Below, one piece after another: positions 37,834 to 49,119 of a DNA stretch of 64,000 bases. A program made the translations under genes and the position numbers. Positions within the stretch are counted from its first letter, which is position 1, and each line of letters begins with the position of its first letter. The notes beneath the pieces are model-generated. The model made no database searches and was not told the origin of the DNA. It saw only the letters and a list, made by a program, of their open reading frames with translations. Source of the DNA: Hypoxylon rubiginosum (taxonomy: Eukaryota; Ascomycota; Sordariomycetes; Xylariales; Hypoxylaceae); contig CADCXA010000030.1 in NCBI GenBank assembly GCA_902806565.1, positions 682,001-746,000 on the forward strand. The letters are read 5' to 3'.

Positions 37834-40247
37834 GTTAAATATAAATTAATTATATTTATAGTTATTTAAATTAAATAAAATATTTACTTTTATAATAATA
37901 TTTTTTTATTTAATTAAATTATTATATAACTTATTTAACTATAAAAAAAATTAATTTATAAAGTTAAAAAAAAATAAACTTAAGTTAATTAAACGTGTAA
38001 ACTTTAATTATAACTTTTTTAAAATACCGTTTATTATAATAATTATAAAAATAATATTTTAATTAATTTATTAATATAATATTATAAATTATTAAGATAT
38101 TAATTAATATATTAGTTTTAAAGGGTAATAATAATAAGTTTATTTATAGTTTTTAAATGGTTTTTAAATATTAATATACGTTGTTTTTTTTTTTCTTTTT
38201 TTTTTTTTTTTTTCTTTGTTTCTTTTTTATTTTTAAGATAGAATTTTTTTATTTTTATATTTATTTTATTTAAAAAATAATATAGTTTATAAAATAGTTT
38301 TAATAAATATTATAAATTTATAATATTAATAATTTAGTTTTAAATAATTATAATTTATATATTTTAATAATATATAATATAATATAATAAAATAAATAAC
38401 GTTTATATTTAAATTATAAATAATATATAATATTTATTTAATTAAAAAGTTTAAAAAACTAAAATAATTTTAATTTATATTATTATATTATATTATTTTA
38501 TTTTTATTAATTTTAATTTTAATTATATATAATAATTATGTTTTTATTTTATTTTTAAAAGTAAATATATATTATATTTAATTTTATATTTATATTTAAA
38601 ATATAATTAAAACCTAATTTTAAATTTATTAAACTTTTTATTAAAATAAAATGTAATTATTTATAAAATATTATAAAAGTTTATTATTTAAATTACTTCT
38701 TATTATTACCTTTTTTAAGTTTTATTATAATTAATTTAAATAATATTTATTATAATATATTATATTATATTTATTATATAATTATTAGAAATATATAATA
38801 TAAAACTAAAAAATATAAGTTAATATTTATTAAGTTGTTTTTTTTTTATTCCGTTAATTTATTTAATGTTTAATTAATATTTAATAATAATATTACTTTT
38901 TTAAAATATTATTATTTTTATATTTTTTTTTATATATAAAGTTAAACCTTTAAATTTTTTTTTATTAATTTTATTATTAATTATATATATAGGTTTTTTT
39001 TATTTAATTATTTTTAAATTTATTAATTAAATATTCCTTAATATCTTATTAAAATTATAAATAATATTAAAGAAAAAATAGATTTTATTTGTTATTATTA
39101 ACGCTTTTATTATATTTAATTTATATAAAAAGTTTTATTATATTATTAAAATATATAACTTATTTAAAAAAATATATATTATATTTAAATTTATTAATAA
39201 TTAGTTGTTAAATAATAATATAAAAGGTTATTATATTTACATTTAAATAAATTTAACTTATAGTTGCTTTAAAAATAAAATATAGTTTTATAAAAATTTT
39301 TATTTTTATTATAATTAAAATAAATTAATTTTATTTTTAAAAATTAATAATAATTAGTAAAATTAATATCGCTTAATTATATATGTTTTTAACTTTTTAA
39401 ATAAAACTAAATATAATAGTGTGAAAGTTATTTTTTTATATTAAAATATATTTTTATTATTAATTTATTATATTTTTATAAAGTTTTTTTTTATTTAATT
39501 TAACTAAATTATATTTATTAATTATATTATTAAATTATTTATTAATATTAATTTTAAATAAATAATAAAATATATTATTTTAATTGTTAAAATTAATAAT
39601 ATAAAATAATTATATAAAAAAAAAAAAGTTTATTTTAATAAAATTATTTAGTTACTTTTTAAAGTAATTAATATTAGTTACTAGTTTTTTATTAAAAAAA
39701 AATAAAATTATAATTAAATTAATAATAACGTTAATAATTTTTTTATTTATAATAAGTGTTAAATAATTTATTTATTATATATTAAACAAATAAAATAAAA
39801 TATAAATAATTATTTTACTTATAAATATAACAAGTTAATATATTTAATATATATAAAATAATTAAAATAATAAAAAGATAATAATAATTTTAACGGTTTT
39901 AATTTTAATTATAATATTAATAAATGTTTTTTAAATAATAATTTTAATTATTCTAAAAAATATAAACAGCCGGTTAAAAGATTTTAATTTTAATTATATT
40001 TTAATTATTTAAATGTTAATATAAAATCTACGTTATTTTAATAATATAATATATTTAATTTAACTAGTTTAATTATAAACTTAGTTAATAATATTAATTA
40101 AAACTTTAATTATAATGGTAATTTTAATTATATTTTATTAAAATTTAATATATTTAATAATGTTTTTATAAAAGTTTTTTATAGCTTTTATATATATTTA
40201 TTATATAATTTATTTAAATAAAAGTTTTTATTAAATATAATAATAAT

Positions 40248-40399
40248 TTAAAAATATAATAATAAATTAAAAAAATAATAATAAATTAAAAATATAATAA
40301 TAACTTAAAAATATAATAATAAGTTAAAAATATAATAATAAGTTAAAAAAATAATAATAAATTAAAAATATAATAATAAATTAAAAATATAATAATAAG
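40248..40399. repeat. 19-bp tandem array, eight units
   Basis: Eight head-to-tail copies of TTAAAAATATAATAATAAG, with the last base A, C or G and a few copies having AAA for TAT in the middle. It lies about 470 bp inside the right end of the TIR element, a place where subterminal repeats are often found. A decayed copy may precede it at about 40229. Confidence 0.9.
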
Positions 40400-40831
40400 T
40401 TAAACTTATAAAAAATAATAATAAAAATTAGTTTAGGTTAAAATATAATTAGGAAAATATTAAGAATTTATAAAATATTTATTTAAATAATTATAAATTA
40501 TAATATATTTTTTTTTTAATTTATTTATTTCTTATTATAAAATATTTTAAAATATATTAATAATATATTATTATTTATAAAATAATTATATTTTTTATAT
40601 ATATAGTTATAATATTTTAATTATTAATATATTTAGTTTAAATAATTAAATATAAAATTATAAAATTTAAATTATAAATATAAATAATTATATTTTAAAT
40701 ATAAATAATTAATAATATTAATATTATTTTAAATTATTATATTTCTTTATTTAAATTAAATAAATAAATATTTTTAAACTAATAATAGTTATTATGAAAA
40801 AAATAAATTTAAAATATAAAATAATTTTTAC

Positions 40832-40875
40832 GTGTTATAACTGTTTCTTAAAACTACTTTTTGCCGCTAAGGTAC
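40832..40875 (-). repeat. Right terminal inverted repeat of the A+T element
   Basis: Read on the minus strand it begins GTACCTTAGCGGCAAAAA and contains AGTTTTAA and AGTTATAA. It is the better-preserved copy (three G or C bases where the left has A or T within the first 13 positions). It lies directly beside GTACCTTAGGCAGC on the outside, so a 16-bp palindrome spans the junction (40868-40883). Confidence 0.75.
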
Positions 40876-41328
40876 GTACCTTAGGCAGCGGGTCCTGATG
40901 CAAATAATGAGCCAGGGGGGCTTATAACTGCCAGTGCTAGCCTCGTCGCGCCTTCCACCGAAAACAGTTGCGCTCCAGTGTCTTTGTGAAAGAAAAAGGC
41001 AGAACCTGATCACCTTCTACACTTTTAATTCTTTTTTACCAAACCCCCCCACAACTTCATACCCTCACAGCGCCCATTCACTTGATTGATTGACTGATTG
41101 ATCAATACGGTACTATTGGGCGCTATTCCGTTCCTTGACTCAAGTTCTTTTTTTTTTGTTTCTTTTTCCCACCGAGCTATCGTGCCTAGCTCTAGTTTTC
41201 ACCACCTTCTTTGTCGTGATCACCGTTCTACCATCAACTCCGCCCTTTTCCAACCACAACGTCGTCGATATTTGAATCAGTATTTACGCGCGAAACTCGA
41301 GTCGTCTGATTACAGCATCTTTTCCCTG
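40876..41328 (+). promoter_or_regulatory. Promoter and 5' leader of the nucleoporin gene
   Basis: About 450 bp of normal composition between the element end and the uORF. It has C- and T-rich stretches (about 41020-41060 and 41145-41165), usual around fungal transcription starts. No clear TATA box is seen. The element end therefore lies less than 500 bp from the start of an essential-type gene. Confidence 0.5.
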
Positions 41329-41355
41329 ATGGCCACACTGCAACCTGACACTTGA
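41329..41355 (+). promoter_or_regulatory. Short upstream ORF before the nucleoporin start
   Basis: An ATG begins an eight-residue frame (MATLQPDT) ending in TGA only 4 nt before the main ATG at 41360. If the leader includes it, ribosomes would have to reinitiate very close by or scan past it. The ATG context (CTGATGG) is weaker than that of the main start (ACGATGG). Confidence 0.55.
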
Positions 41356-41359
41356 CACG

Positions 41360-44300
41360 ATGGCAGCTGCGGAGGTAGACCTTGGCTACCTAGCTACCCA
41401 TCTGGGTATGCCTCAGGCGAACCTTACTACCGTGGCCACCGATCCCACAGCCGACCTTGTCAGAGCCATATTATCTGCCGTAGCCGCCAAGGGTCATGAA
41501 TTCGACTCGCTATTCACCCAAAAATTGCAGCTGGAAGTCGAACTCGAAACTTCCGTGCGTAGTGCCGAGGCCCGACGCGACGCGAGCAACGAGACCGCCA
41601 AGAAGGCCTTGAAAGATGTTGAAGATCTTCGCCAGAAGCTCAAGGATGAAGGTACGAGATAGAAACCGCCGTAACCACCCCCTCAAGATTACAAGTACTC
41701 AGGTCCATGCACAGAAACTACACGCCAGGCCCTGGAAAACGAGCTACAATCAATTAAATCCTCCAGTTCCACCTCGCAGTCGGAAATCGACAAACTCCGC
41801 GCACGTATCGCGTCTCTCGAGACATCGAATCGGGAGTCCCTCGCTATTATCGATACCAAGAATTCTGCGAATGAGACGTTATCTCAGGAACTACAGGCCC
41901 AGCATCAGAAGAACTTGAAATTGAGCCAGGAGATTACTGCACTGCAACAGTCTGTTCAAAATGCGAACAACGCGGCTAGCAGTTCCAAATTCCGAGAACA
42001 GTCATTACAGCAACAGCTGCAGCTGGCCCAGAATAGCAGTGAATTTTTCGAGAAAGAACTCAAGACCAAGTCCGCCGAAGCCCTTAGGTATCGAAAAGAG
42101 AAAGGGGCCCGCATCGCCGAGCTGCTGCGGTTGAATGAGGATGCTAACTCTAACATCGATTCTCTAAAGCATACCGAACAACAACTTCGCCAGCGTCTCG
42201 ACGAAGCGCAGAAGAAGGCGGATGATGCTCTTACTAGGATCCAGCAGCTGGAAGAGGCTGCGGGTCGCAAGGAAGAGGATTTCCGCCAAGAAAACGATAG
42301 TCTGCATAGATTAGTTGATATGAAGGAACAGCAAACTCTTGCCCACAAGAAACGAGTACAGGAAGTCGAGGCGAGGGAAGAACAAGTCAAACGAGAATGT
42401 GAAGATAAGATCCGGCGTATTAGTGAGGAACTTGCTAGCGCCACTTCGGATAAGGATGAACTTTCCCAGGAAGTTGAATCCCTTCGAGACGAAATCGGCC
42501 GTCTGGAAGCTATGGTTGCGGGAGGTGCTACTGCGCAGCCCGGATCCACACCGCAAACTCCGCGTCCGTTAAACGGATCATTCTATCGCTCCGGCTCGCC
42601 GTTTGCTACCCCGGGTTCTACGCGAAAGGCGCTATCAACAACACAGCTTATGGATGACTTCTACAAAGTGAAGGGACAGCTAAACGCGGAGAAGCTTCGA
42701 AGCAGCAGTCTGGCAAAGGAACTGGACGATGTTATTGACCAACTGGAAGCCAAGCGTCCGGAGCTTGAGGAACTCCAGGCTGATAACGAACGACTACAAG
42801 AAGAAATGAAGACCATGTCGCATCTTTCGGACGAGAGCTTCCGCGAGAGAGACAACGCTAAAAAGGCGGCGCGCAAGGCTGAAGCAGCCGCCGCGGACGC
42901 CGAGAAGCGGAATACTCTGCTACAGTACGAGGTGAAGAGTCTCAGTGCGCAGATCCAGATGTTAACCTTCAACGTACATTGTCTCGAGAAGGGCCTAGAC
43001 AACCTGTCTTCCGACGAGAGGTTGATCTTGCAAAGGCTGGAGAGAGGCCAGTTCAATGGGCAGGCGGGAGACGAGGAAATGAACGCCCATACCTCGATTC
43101 TCGAACGTCTAGTTGTTTTCAAGGATATTAAGGAACTCCAAGAGCGAAACGAACAGCTTCTCCAGGTCACTCATGATCTTGCGGAGAGAATGGAGAATGA
43201 AGAAGCTATAACAGCCAAGAGTCAAGCAATGGAGGACCATAAGGAGCGTGCAAGATTGGAACAAGAGCTGGAGGTCTTCAGAGATACACTTCGAGGATTC
43301 CATGTGAAGACTGAAAGTATCACGAAGGAGAGGGACATGTTCCGCCGAATAGTGGAGTCAAGAGCGTCTGCTGATGAGATGGCTTCGGCCTTGGGTCGAT
43401 CAACTCAGGACGGCGTTTTTACTAGTATCGAGCAGAACTCTACCGGTAACGACGACGGTTCAGACTACACCACCCTACTTCGAGATCTCCAGCAAAACTT
43501 TGATCTCTACCGAAATGAGCAGACCGCTGATCGCAAGACAATGAAAGAGCAGCTAGAGAAGCTGTCTGCGGAGAGGAATTCACTTCAGGCAGATGTCTCT
43601 AGGCTCCAGAGCCAGCTTTCTCTCGCATCAGAGCGCTACGAAATCCTCCAGTCAAATTTCGCGGCTGTGCAAGGTGAAAATAAGGAACTGCAAAAGAGAC
43701 ATCAGACCGTGTCCGAATCTGCGGCTAAACAGGACATCCGCACGCAACAGGTAGCCGAAGATCTGGTCGAGGCCAGAGGTTTACTCGAAAGCATGCGTAG
43801 CGAGAATGCAAACCTCAAAGCTGAGAAGAAGCTATGGAAAGATATTCAAGATCGACTGAGCCAGGACAACGAGAGTTTGATGCAGGAGAAGTCACGCCTT
43901 AACGGACTGCTAGCTACCCAGCAGACCCTCCAGAATGAACGCGAGCTGAGCGATTCTGAAACGAAACGACGCCTTCAGTCTCAGATTGACACCTTAGAAG
44001 CCGACCTCAACACCACTAAACGAAAGCTGGCTGACGAAGTCGAGGAGGGAAAGAAAGCACAGCTCCGGAAGGAATATGATGCTCAACAGTTTCAGAAGCG
44101 AATTGACGAGCTCACCGCAAACCTTAGCCAGATCCGCGAAGACCTTGTCGCGACAAAGACTAGCCGGGATCACCTCCAAAGCAGAGTCGACGAGTTGACG
44201 ATCCAGTTACGAAGCGCAGAGGAGCGCGCAGAGAGACTGCAGCCAAGACCGACACCACGACCAGGATCAATGGCCCCCACACTAGACCAAGGCGCCACAC

Positions 44301-47300
44301 AAGCTGATACTGATGAGCGTATACAAGATCTGATTCATGAAGTAGCGGACCTCAAACGTGACTTAGAAATGACAAAGTCACATCTAGAGAACGCCCAGAC
44401 GCAGGTTGAGAAGTACAAGGAGTTGAGCCAATCGTCAGAGGAGGAACTTGAAAGAATTAACTCTACGCAAGAGCAATACCAGCAGGAGATGGATGCGACG
44501 ATATCCACGAAGGACGCCACCATCAAAACGCTTGAGCAGCGAGTGGAAGACCTGTCCGCCGAATTGACAAGATCTAACAGCGAATTGTCAAGTCTCCGCG
44601 ACTCCCAGGCAGAAGTCGCTCGCCGCTTCGAGGATGAGAAGGCCATTCTAGATGACGAGATTAAACGCCTTAAGGACGAGGAGGAAAGATACACAGCCTC
44701 TTCCCAGTTCCACCAGCAAGACCTTCGTGCGCAAGCTGAGATTGCGACCAATGCGCAACAAGCGTACGAAAACGAAGTGATGAAGCATGGAGAAACGGCT
44801 AAATCATTATCCAACGTGCGTGCCGAATGCAACCAGCTAAAGACCTCTGCAGCCACTTTGAAAGCCGAGGCCGAATCGGCGAAGGCTACGCTACTGCAAA
44901 GCGAAAGCTCCTGGGATGAACGCCGACAAAGATTCGAGCGAGAGATTGCAGAACTCCGTGCTCGCAGGGATGACGCCAACGCGCAGAACAAGTTACTCCA
45001 TCAACAACTAGAAAACGTGAGCAAACAGGTGTCGACACTACAACAAAGTCGGACTTCGACTGATGAGTCCCTCGAAACAATTGCCGCGCAACCTAGCGGT
45101 TCCGATACAGACAAATTCCGAGAATTAAGCAATTATCTACGTCGCGAGAAAGATATTCTAGAAGTGCAATACGATCTTAAGACGCAAGAAGCCAAGAGAT
45201 TACAGCAGCAGCTCGAGTACACACAGTCCCAACTCGACGAGGCCAGACTTAAACTCGATCAGGAGCGTCGTTCACAGGGCGATAGTGATCGTAGCTCAAT
45301 AGCTCACAAGGATCTGATGAGCAAGCTGGAGGAACTTAACCTCTTCCGAGAAAGTAGCGCAGCTTTGCGGGCAGAGGCTCGTCAAGCACAAGCTCAGCTC
45401 GTTGAGAAAACTGCCAGAATTTCCGAGTTAGAGTCTACCATTCAACCTTTAGAAGCTCAGATCGAGGAACTTCAAAGCCAGCAGACATTCAAAGAAGCGG
45501 AACTAAAGCAGCTCCACGAAGACCGAGACCGCTGGCAAAAGCGCACTGAAGATATCCTCTCTAAACATGGTAGGACTGATCCAGCCGAGGTCGAGGAGCT
45601 TAAGCAGACAGTCGCAAAACTCGAAGCGGAACGGACCTCTCTGCAGGAAGCCGAGGCGCCCCTAAAACAGAAGATTGAAGAACTTGAACAGTCAATTCAA
45701 GAGAAAGAGGCTGATTGGGCTGTAATAAAGGAAAGGCTAATCAATTCTGCGAAAGAGCGTTCAAGGCTTCTCTCAAACACCAACAGAGAGGTGGTCGCCG
45801 GGATGCAATCAAGGCTAGATGAGGTTTCCACCCAGCTCACCAAATCAGCAGAGGAATTGGAGTCTTCCAAGAAGGCAAGAGCCAGCTTGGAGGAACAGAT
45901 CAACAAATTCAGGCGCCAGGTTGAAACACTTCAAGAACAAGCCCGGAAGGATGCTGCTCCCTCGGCTCCAGCGGATGTGCCCAACACCCAGGCATTATCT
46001 GCTTTGGAGACCCAACTGGCCGAGGTACGCGCGGAACTGGAGAATGTTTCATCACAAAAGGCGGCTGTCGAGGGAGAGTTGCAAAACGCACGGGATCAAC
46101 TGAACTCGGTGATTGAAGAACGGGACCAGGCCATTGCTAACGCGCAAGCTCGGACGACCAATGGTGATACAATTATGGAGAATGGAACAGGTTCTTTAGA
46201 GGCAACAGCATTGTCGACAACGCTGTCAGACGACGAGCGTAAGGCTCTCGAGGAGAAGATATCCGAGGCCGCTGCTAGAGCTGCCGAATGGGAAGCCAAG
46301 GCCAACGAGCTGGAGGAAAGGCAAGAACAAATTGTCAAGAACAGAAGTGACAAGATGAAAGAAACTCTCAATAAGCGCCTAGCCGACCACAAGGCTCAGA
46401 TGGAAGAGGAAAAGGCGCAGATGAAGCGGGATGCCGAGAAACTAGAGGCTGACTTCAAGCTCCGCATGGAACAAGAGCGAAAGATCTGGGAAGCAGAACA
46501 CACCAATGCTCCAAGCGACACGAAACCTCCTGCTACACCTGCTCGACCCACTCCATCCGAGACGCCGACAGCAACACCTACCACTTCATTATCGGACGTT
46601 AGTGGGCTGAATGATAGAGAGATTCGAGACCTGGTCTCCAACAATTCTACAATTAAGAGTATCATTCAGGCTAACATTAAGAGCAAGCTAGCGGTAGAGT
46701 CCAAGAAGATACGCGATGAGCAGGAAGCAGTGTGCGATCAGAAGGTTAACCAAGCGCGAGAACAGAGCACGCAGCTGGCCCAAAAGAAGAGCAAACTCCA
46801 ACTAAACATAATGGAGAAAAGAGCTCAAACGGCTAGTGCTAAGTGGAACGTGGTGGAAACTGCCGCGAAGGAGACACCGCAAAAGCCTGTAGTAGAGGTC
46901 TGGGAGATTGCGAAGGATGCCGTACCACCGCCCAAAGTAGAGGCACCGACTGCTCAGACTGAATCACCAGCTGCTTCGACGGTAGCAAATGCCGGGACAA
47001 GTACGTCCTTCCACCCTCGAGTTCTTCCAAGCGTCGTGTATTTTGCTAACGGCCATCCAGCTCCTATCGTCCCACCTACTGCTACCAATTCTCAGGAAAC
47101 GAGGGATGTACCGACGAGCGGCATACCCAAGCTAGGAATGATGTCGACCAACGTGCCTGCGACCAGTAACCCTTTCGCTGCTATCAAGCAAGAGCAAGCA
47201 CAGCAAGCACCGGCGGTTCCTAATCCTTTCACGCAGTCAGGGTCAATGGCTACGTTACCACCTGTTCCACCAGCAGGGGCACCACAGATCCCACAGATTC

Positions 47301-47539
47301 CGGCGAAGGTTACTGGTATTCCAATGCCGACGGCGGGCATTCGGAAGCCAAGCGGTCCCAATCAGCCTCGCGGGGGTGCTCGTGGCGGACCTGCTAACCG
47401 CGGGGGCCGCGGCGGTGCACAGGGTCGCGCCGGTTTTAACCCTTCAGCGGACAACTTCCAACCGGGGAACAAACGGCCGCGTGGTGATTCGGACATGGGT
47501 AATGGGCCAAAGAGGGCCCGAGGTGGCGGCCCGCAATAG
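41360..47539 (+). CDS. mlp1: Mlp1/TPR-type nuclear-basket nucleoporin
   Basis: Three exons: 41360-41651, 41715-47000 and 47061-47539, joining to 2,018 residues. The last intron is 60 nt with GTACGT donor, GCTAAC branch and CCAG acceptor; as its length divides by three, an unspliced reading stays open. For the first intron an acceptor at 41705 would also keep the frame and give three more residues. The protein is almost entirely coiled coil from about residue 40 to 1,700 (Leu/Glu/Lys/Gln heptads). A Pro/Thr-rich break and the block SGLNDREIRDLVSNNSTIKS then lead to a disordered C-terminus with RGG repeats (RGGARGGPANRGGRGG) and a basic KRPRGD...GPKRARGG end. This plan is that of Mlp1/Mlp2/TPR, which form the nuclear pore basket and act in mRNA export surveillance. 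The length fits the fungal family. Confidence 0.9.
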
Positions 47540-48089
47540 GAATCGGAGCCCTACTGGAGGTATTAATCTTAATAAATGTTGTACCATATCATTCTCTCGC
47601 GGTCGACCCATGATATGGCTCCTGTGCTATTGAATATCTGTTGGCGGCGGATAAAGTCATTTCAAGGTCTCCTGATCAAGGTGGAGGCTTGTTACTGTAG
47701 CTTGAAAAACCAAGGGTCGGCTAGGTCAGGGCCGGAAAATGAAGGCGTTAAGCATTTGCTGTTACTTCACTACATACATCAAAGTAGTACCAGATGTACG
47801 AATGGAACGTATAATCTCTTTTGTGCAAGCTGTATTGCATGCCCTCATAGTGACGATTGCTGAGTAGTGTGTGTGCCTAGATATGCAATTCACTCTTCTG
47901 TATTAATATGAAGTCCTAAAAAGAGACTGGGGATCGCTTTTCATTTCATAGCATTCATATATTTAACGCAAGTAACGATTTTAGAAAAGTTGGAGAGATC
48001 TATGGTGCTGCGCAGTGAAGGAAATGTACTATAAATGTATTTTGCACTTTTTCAGTAACTTCGCACCAAAGCATTCGTGGTGCAGCGAG
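47540..48089. other. 3' region of the nucleoporin gene
   Basis: About 550 bp before the tRNA gene. It contains short frames only and no motif. AATAAA-like A-rich sites near 47567 could serve as polyadenylation signals. Confidence 0.5.
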
Positions 48090-48186
48090 GGCGCAGTGGC
48101 AGAGTGGTCTAATGCGCAAGACTAGAATACTTCTTCAAATAAATCTTGTTCCTTCGGGAGCGTCTGTTCGAATCAGGCCTGCGTCG
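48090..48186 (+). tRNA. tRNA-Ser (anticodon AGA) with a short intron
   Basis: The acceptor stem GGCGCAG pairs with CTGCGTC (one G-U pair), and the discriminator is G. The D arm starts GCAGAGTGGTCTAATGC. The anticodon stem CAAGA pairs with TCTTG; the loop reads CTAGAA with anticodon AGA, followed by an intron of about 15 nt (TACTTCTTCAAATAA) after position 37. The long variable arm TCC-TTCG-GGA is expected for serine. The T arm is GTCTG-TTCGAAT-CAGGC. It decodes UCU, and UCC/UCA after inosine modification. Confidence 0.92.
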
Positions 48187-48198
48187 TTTCTTTTTCGT
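48187..48198 (+). terminator. RNA polymerase III terminator of the tRNA gene
   Basis: TTTC followed by TTTTT begins directly after the discriminator base. A run of five T is enough for Pol III termination in fungi. Confidence 0.75.
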
Positions 48199-48345
48199 AA
48201 TTATTCTTCCGGTCTTTTATCTTCCTTTTCTCTTAAAATTTGTTACCGTTCAGCAGTTACCTCATTTCCGTTTTAATTAAATAAACAAATCAACGACACG
48301 AGAACTGCGCTTTTCCAAAGTCTCCACATTAGAGAATTTATTTAC

Positions 48346-49119
48346 CTACAGGACTAAAGCTCCCCCATTCGTACTCACGCAGCTTCCCGTACTATTCGTG
48401 TCTCTCATCAAATAGAGGTAGGCCTCCGCAACCTCTTCAGGAGTACCGATCTTGCCCAACAGCGACGCCTCAGCCATCATCCTCGTCCTTTGGACCCACT
48501 CCTCTCCGGTCCGCAGCATCCCCGTGTCGGTCGCTCCGGGGCTGACCAGGTTGACACGGATGGGCGCGAGATCCAGGGCCAGACCGCGCGTCGCGCCGAG
48601 CAGCGACGCGGCCCACGCGGACACGACGGCCATGCCCTTAGCGGGCCGCTCGCCGAGGCGGCCGCCGGTGAAGGTCAGCGACGACGCGCAGCCTTCCCGC
48701 ACGTAGCGGGGCGCGAGCTTGGCGACGAGCAGCGGCACGACGTAGCTGAACTGGACGCTGTCGCGCAGGTAGCGCGCCGACACCTCGGACACGGGGCGGA
48801 CGTCGAGCGGGGAGGCGGCGGCGGTGTAGACGACGTGGTCGAGGGGCTGGCCGCCCGAGGCCGCGCGGACGTCGGCGAAGAGCTGCTCGAGGCTCGACTC
48901 GGCGTCGTCGTGGTTCACGTCGCAGACGAAGCCCCGGATGTTGTTACTGTGGCCCGGTACGGCGTCCCGGATCTTCTGGACCGCGGCCTGTACCCGGCGA
49001 GGGTTCGACGACGCGACGGACACGATGAGGCCCTCGGCCGCGGCGAGCTGCGCGACGGCGGCGCCGATGCCCGAGGTGCCGCCTATGACGAGGACGCTGT
49101 GGCCCGCGATGGGAGGCAT
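48346..49119 (-). CDS. SDR-fold protein lacking the YxxxK catalytic pair
   Basis: A single exon of 257 residues. The Rossmann nucleotide site is G13-GTSGI-G19, and the later landmarks IRVNLVSPGATDT and the C-terminal TGSCVSTNGGALVL are those of short-chain dehydrogenases. Where the family has Tyr-x-x-x-Lys the sequence reads VSAWAAS, so Tyr is Val and Lys is Ala. The Ser site is replaced within SLTFTGG. A divergent SDR clade of fungi looks like this, but I do not know its reaction. It may bind NAD(P) without classic dehydrogenase activity. The gene is markedly richer in G+C than the surrounding DNA. It lies about 860 bp downstream of the O-methyltransferase gene on the same strand, so the two may belong to one pathway. 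Confidence 0.85.
   Translation of the reverse strand: MPPIAGHSVLVIGGTSGIGAAVAQLAAAEGLIVSVASSNPRRVQAAVQKIRDAVPGHSNNIRGFVCDVNHDDAESSLEQLFADVRAASGGQPLDHVVYTAAASPLDVRPVSEVSARYLRDSVQFSYVVPLLVAKLAPRYVREGCASSLTFTGGRLGERPAKGMAVVSAWAASLLGATRGLALDLAPIRVNLVSPGATDTGMLRTGEEWVQRTRMMAEASLLGKIGTPEEVAEAYLYLMRDTNSTGSCVSTNGGALVL

Larger units (their letters stand above)
31102..40875. mobile_element. Probable RIP-destroyed TIR transposon (9.8 kb A+T block 3)
   Basis: About 9.8 kb of almost pure A/T with CpA/TpG loss as in the other blocks. Unlike them, both edges can be defined: the left edge (31102-31145) and the right edge (40832-40875) are inverted copies of one another with 35 of 44 positions equal, and seven of the nine differences are transitions. 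Both ends begin GTACCTTA, so the target duplication could be TA or the palindrome GTAC. No transposase can be read; every frame is full of stops. The size is large for a Tc1/mariner element, so either the element belongs to a bigger class or it has nested insertions. Two tandem arrays (37738-37833 and 40248-40399) lie inside it. Confidence 0.65.

Noticed and set aside
31102..40875. Centromere core as explanation for the large A+T block
   Set aside because: The matched inverted ends and the sharp borders fit an inserted element better, and 9.8 kb is short for such a centromere.
41098..41355. 85-codon frame just upstream of the nucleoporin gene
   Set aside because: It opens with TTG; only the last eight codons start with ATG, and these are listed as a uORF.
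41956..42549. Long Ser-rich minus-strand frames within the nucleoporin gene
   Set aside because: Ser/Leu-rich antisense of coiled-coil codons; no domain.
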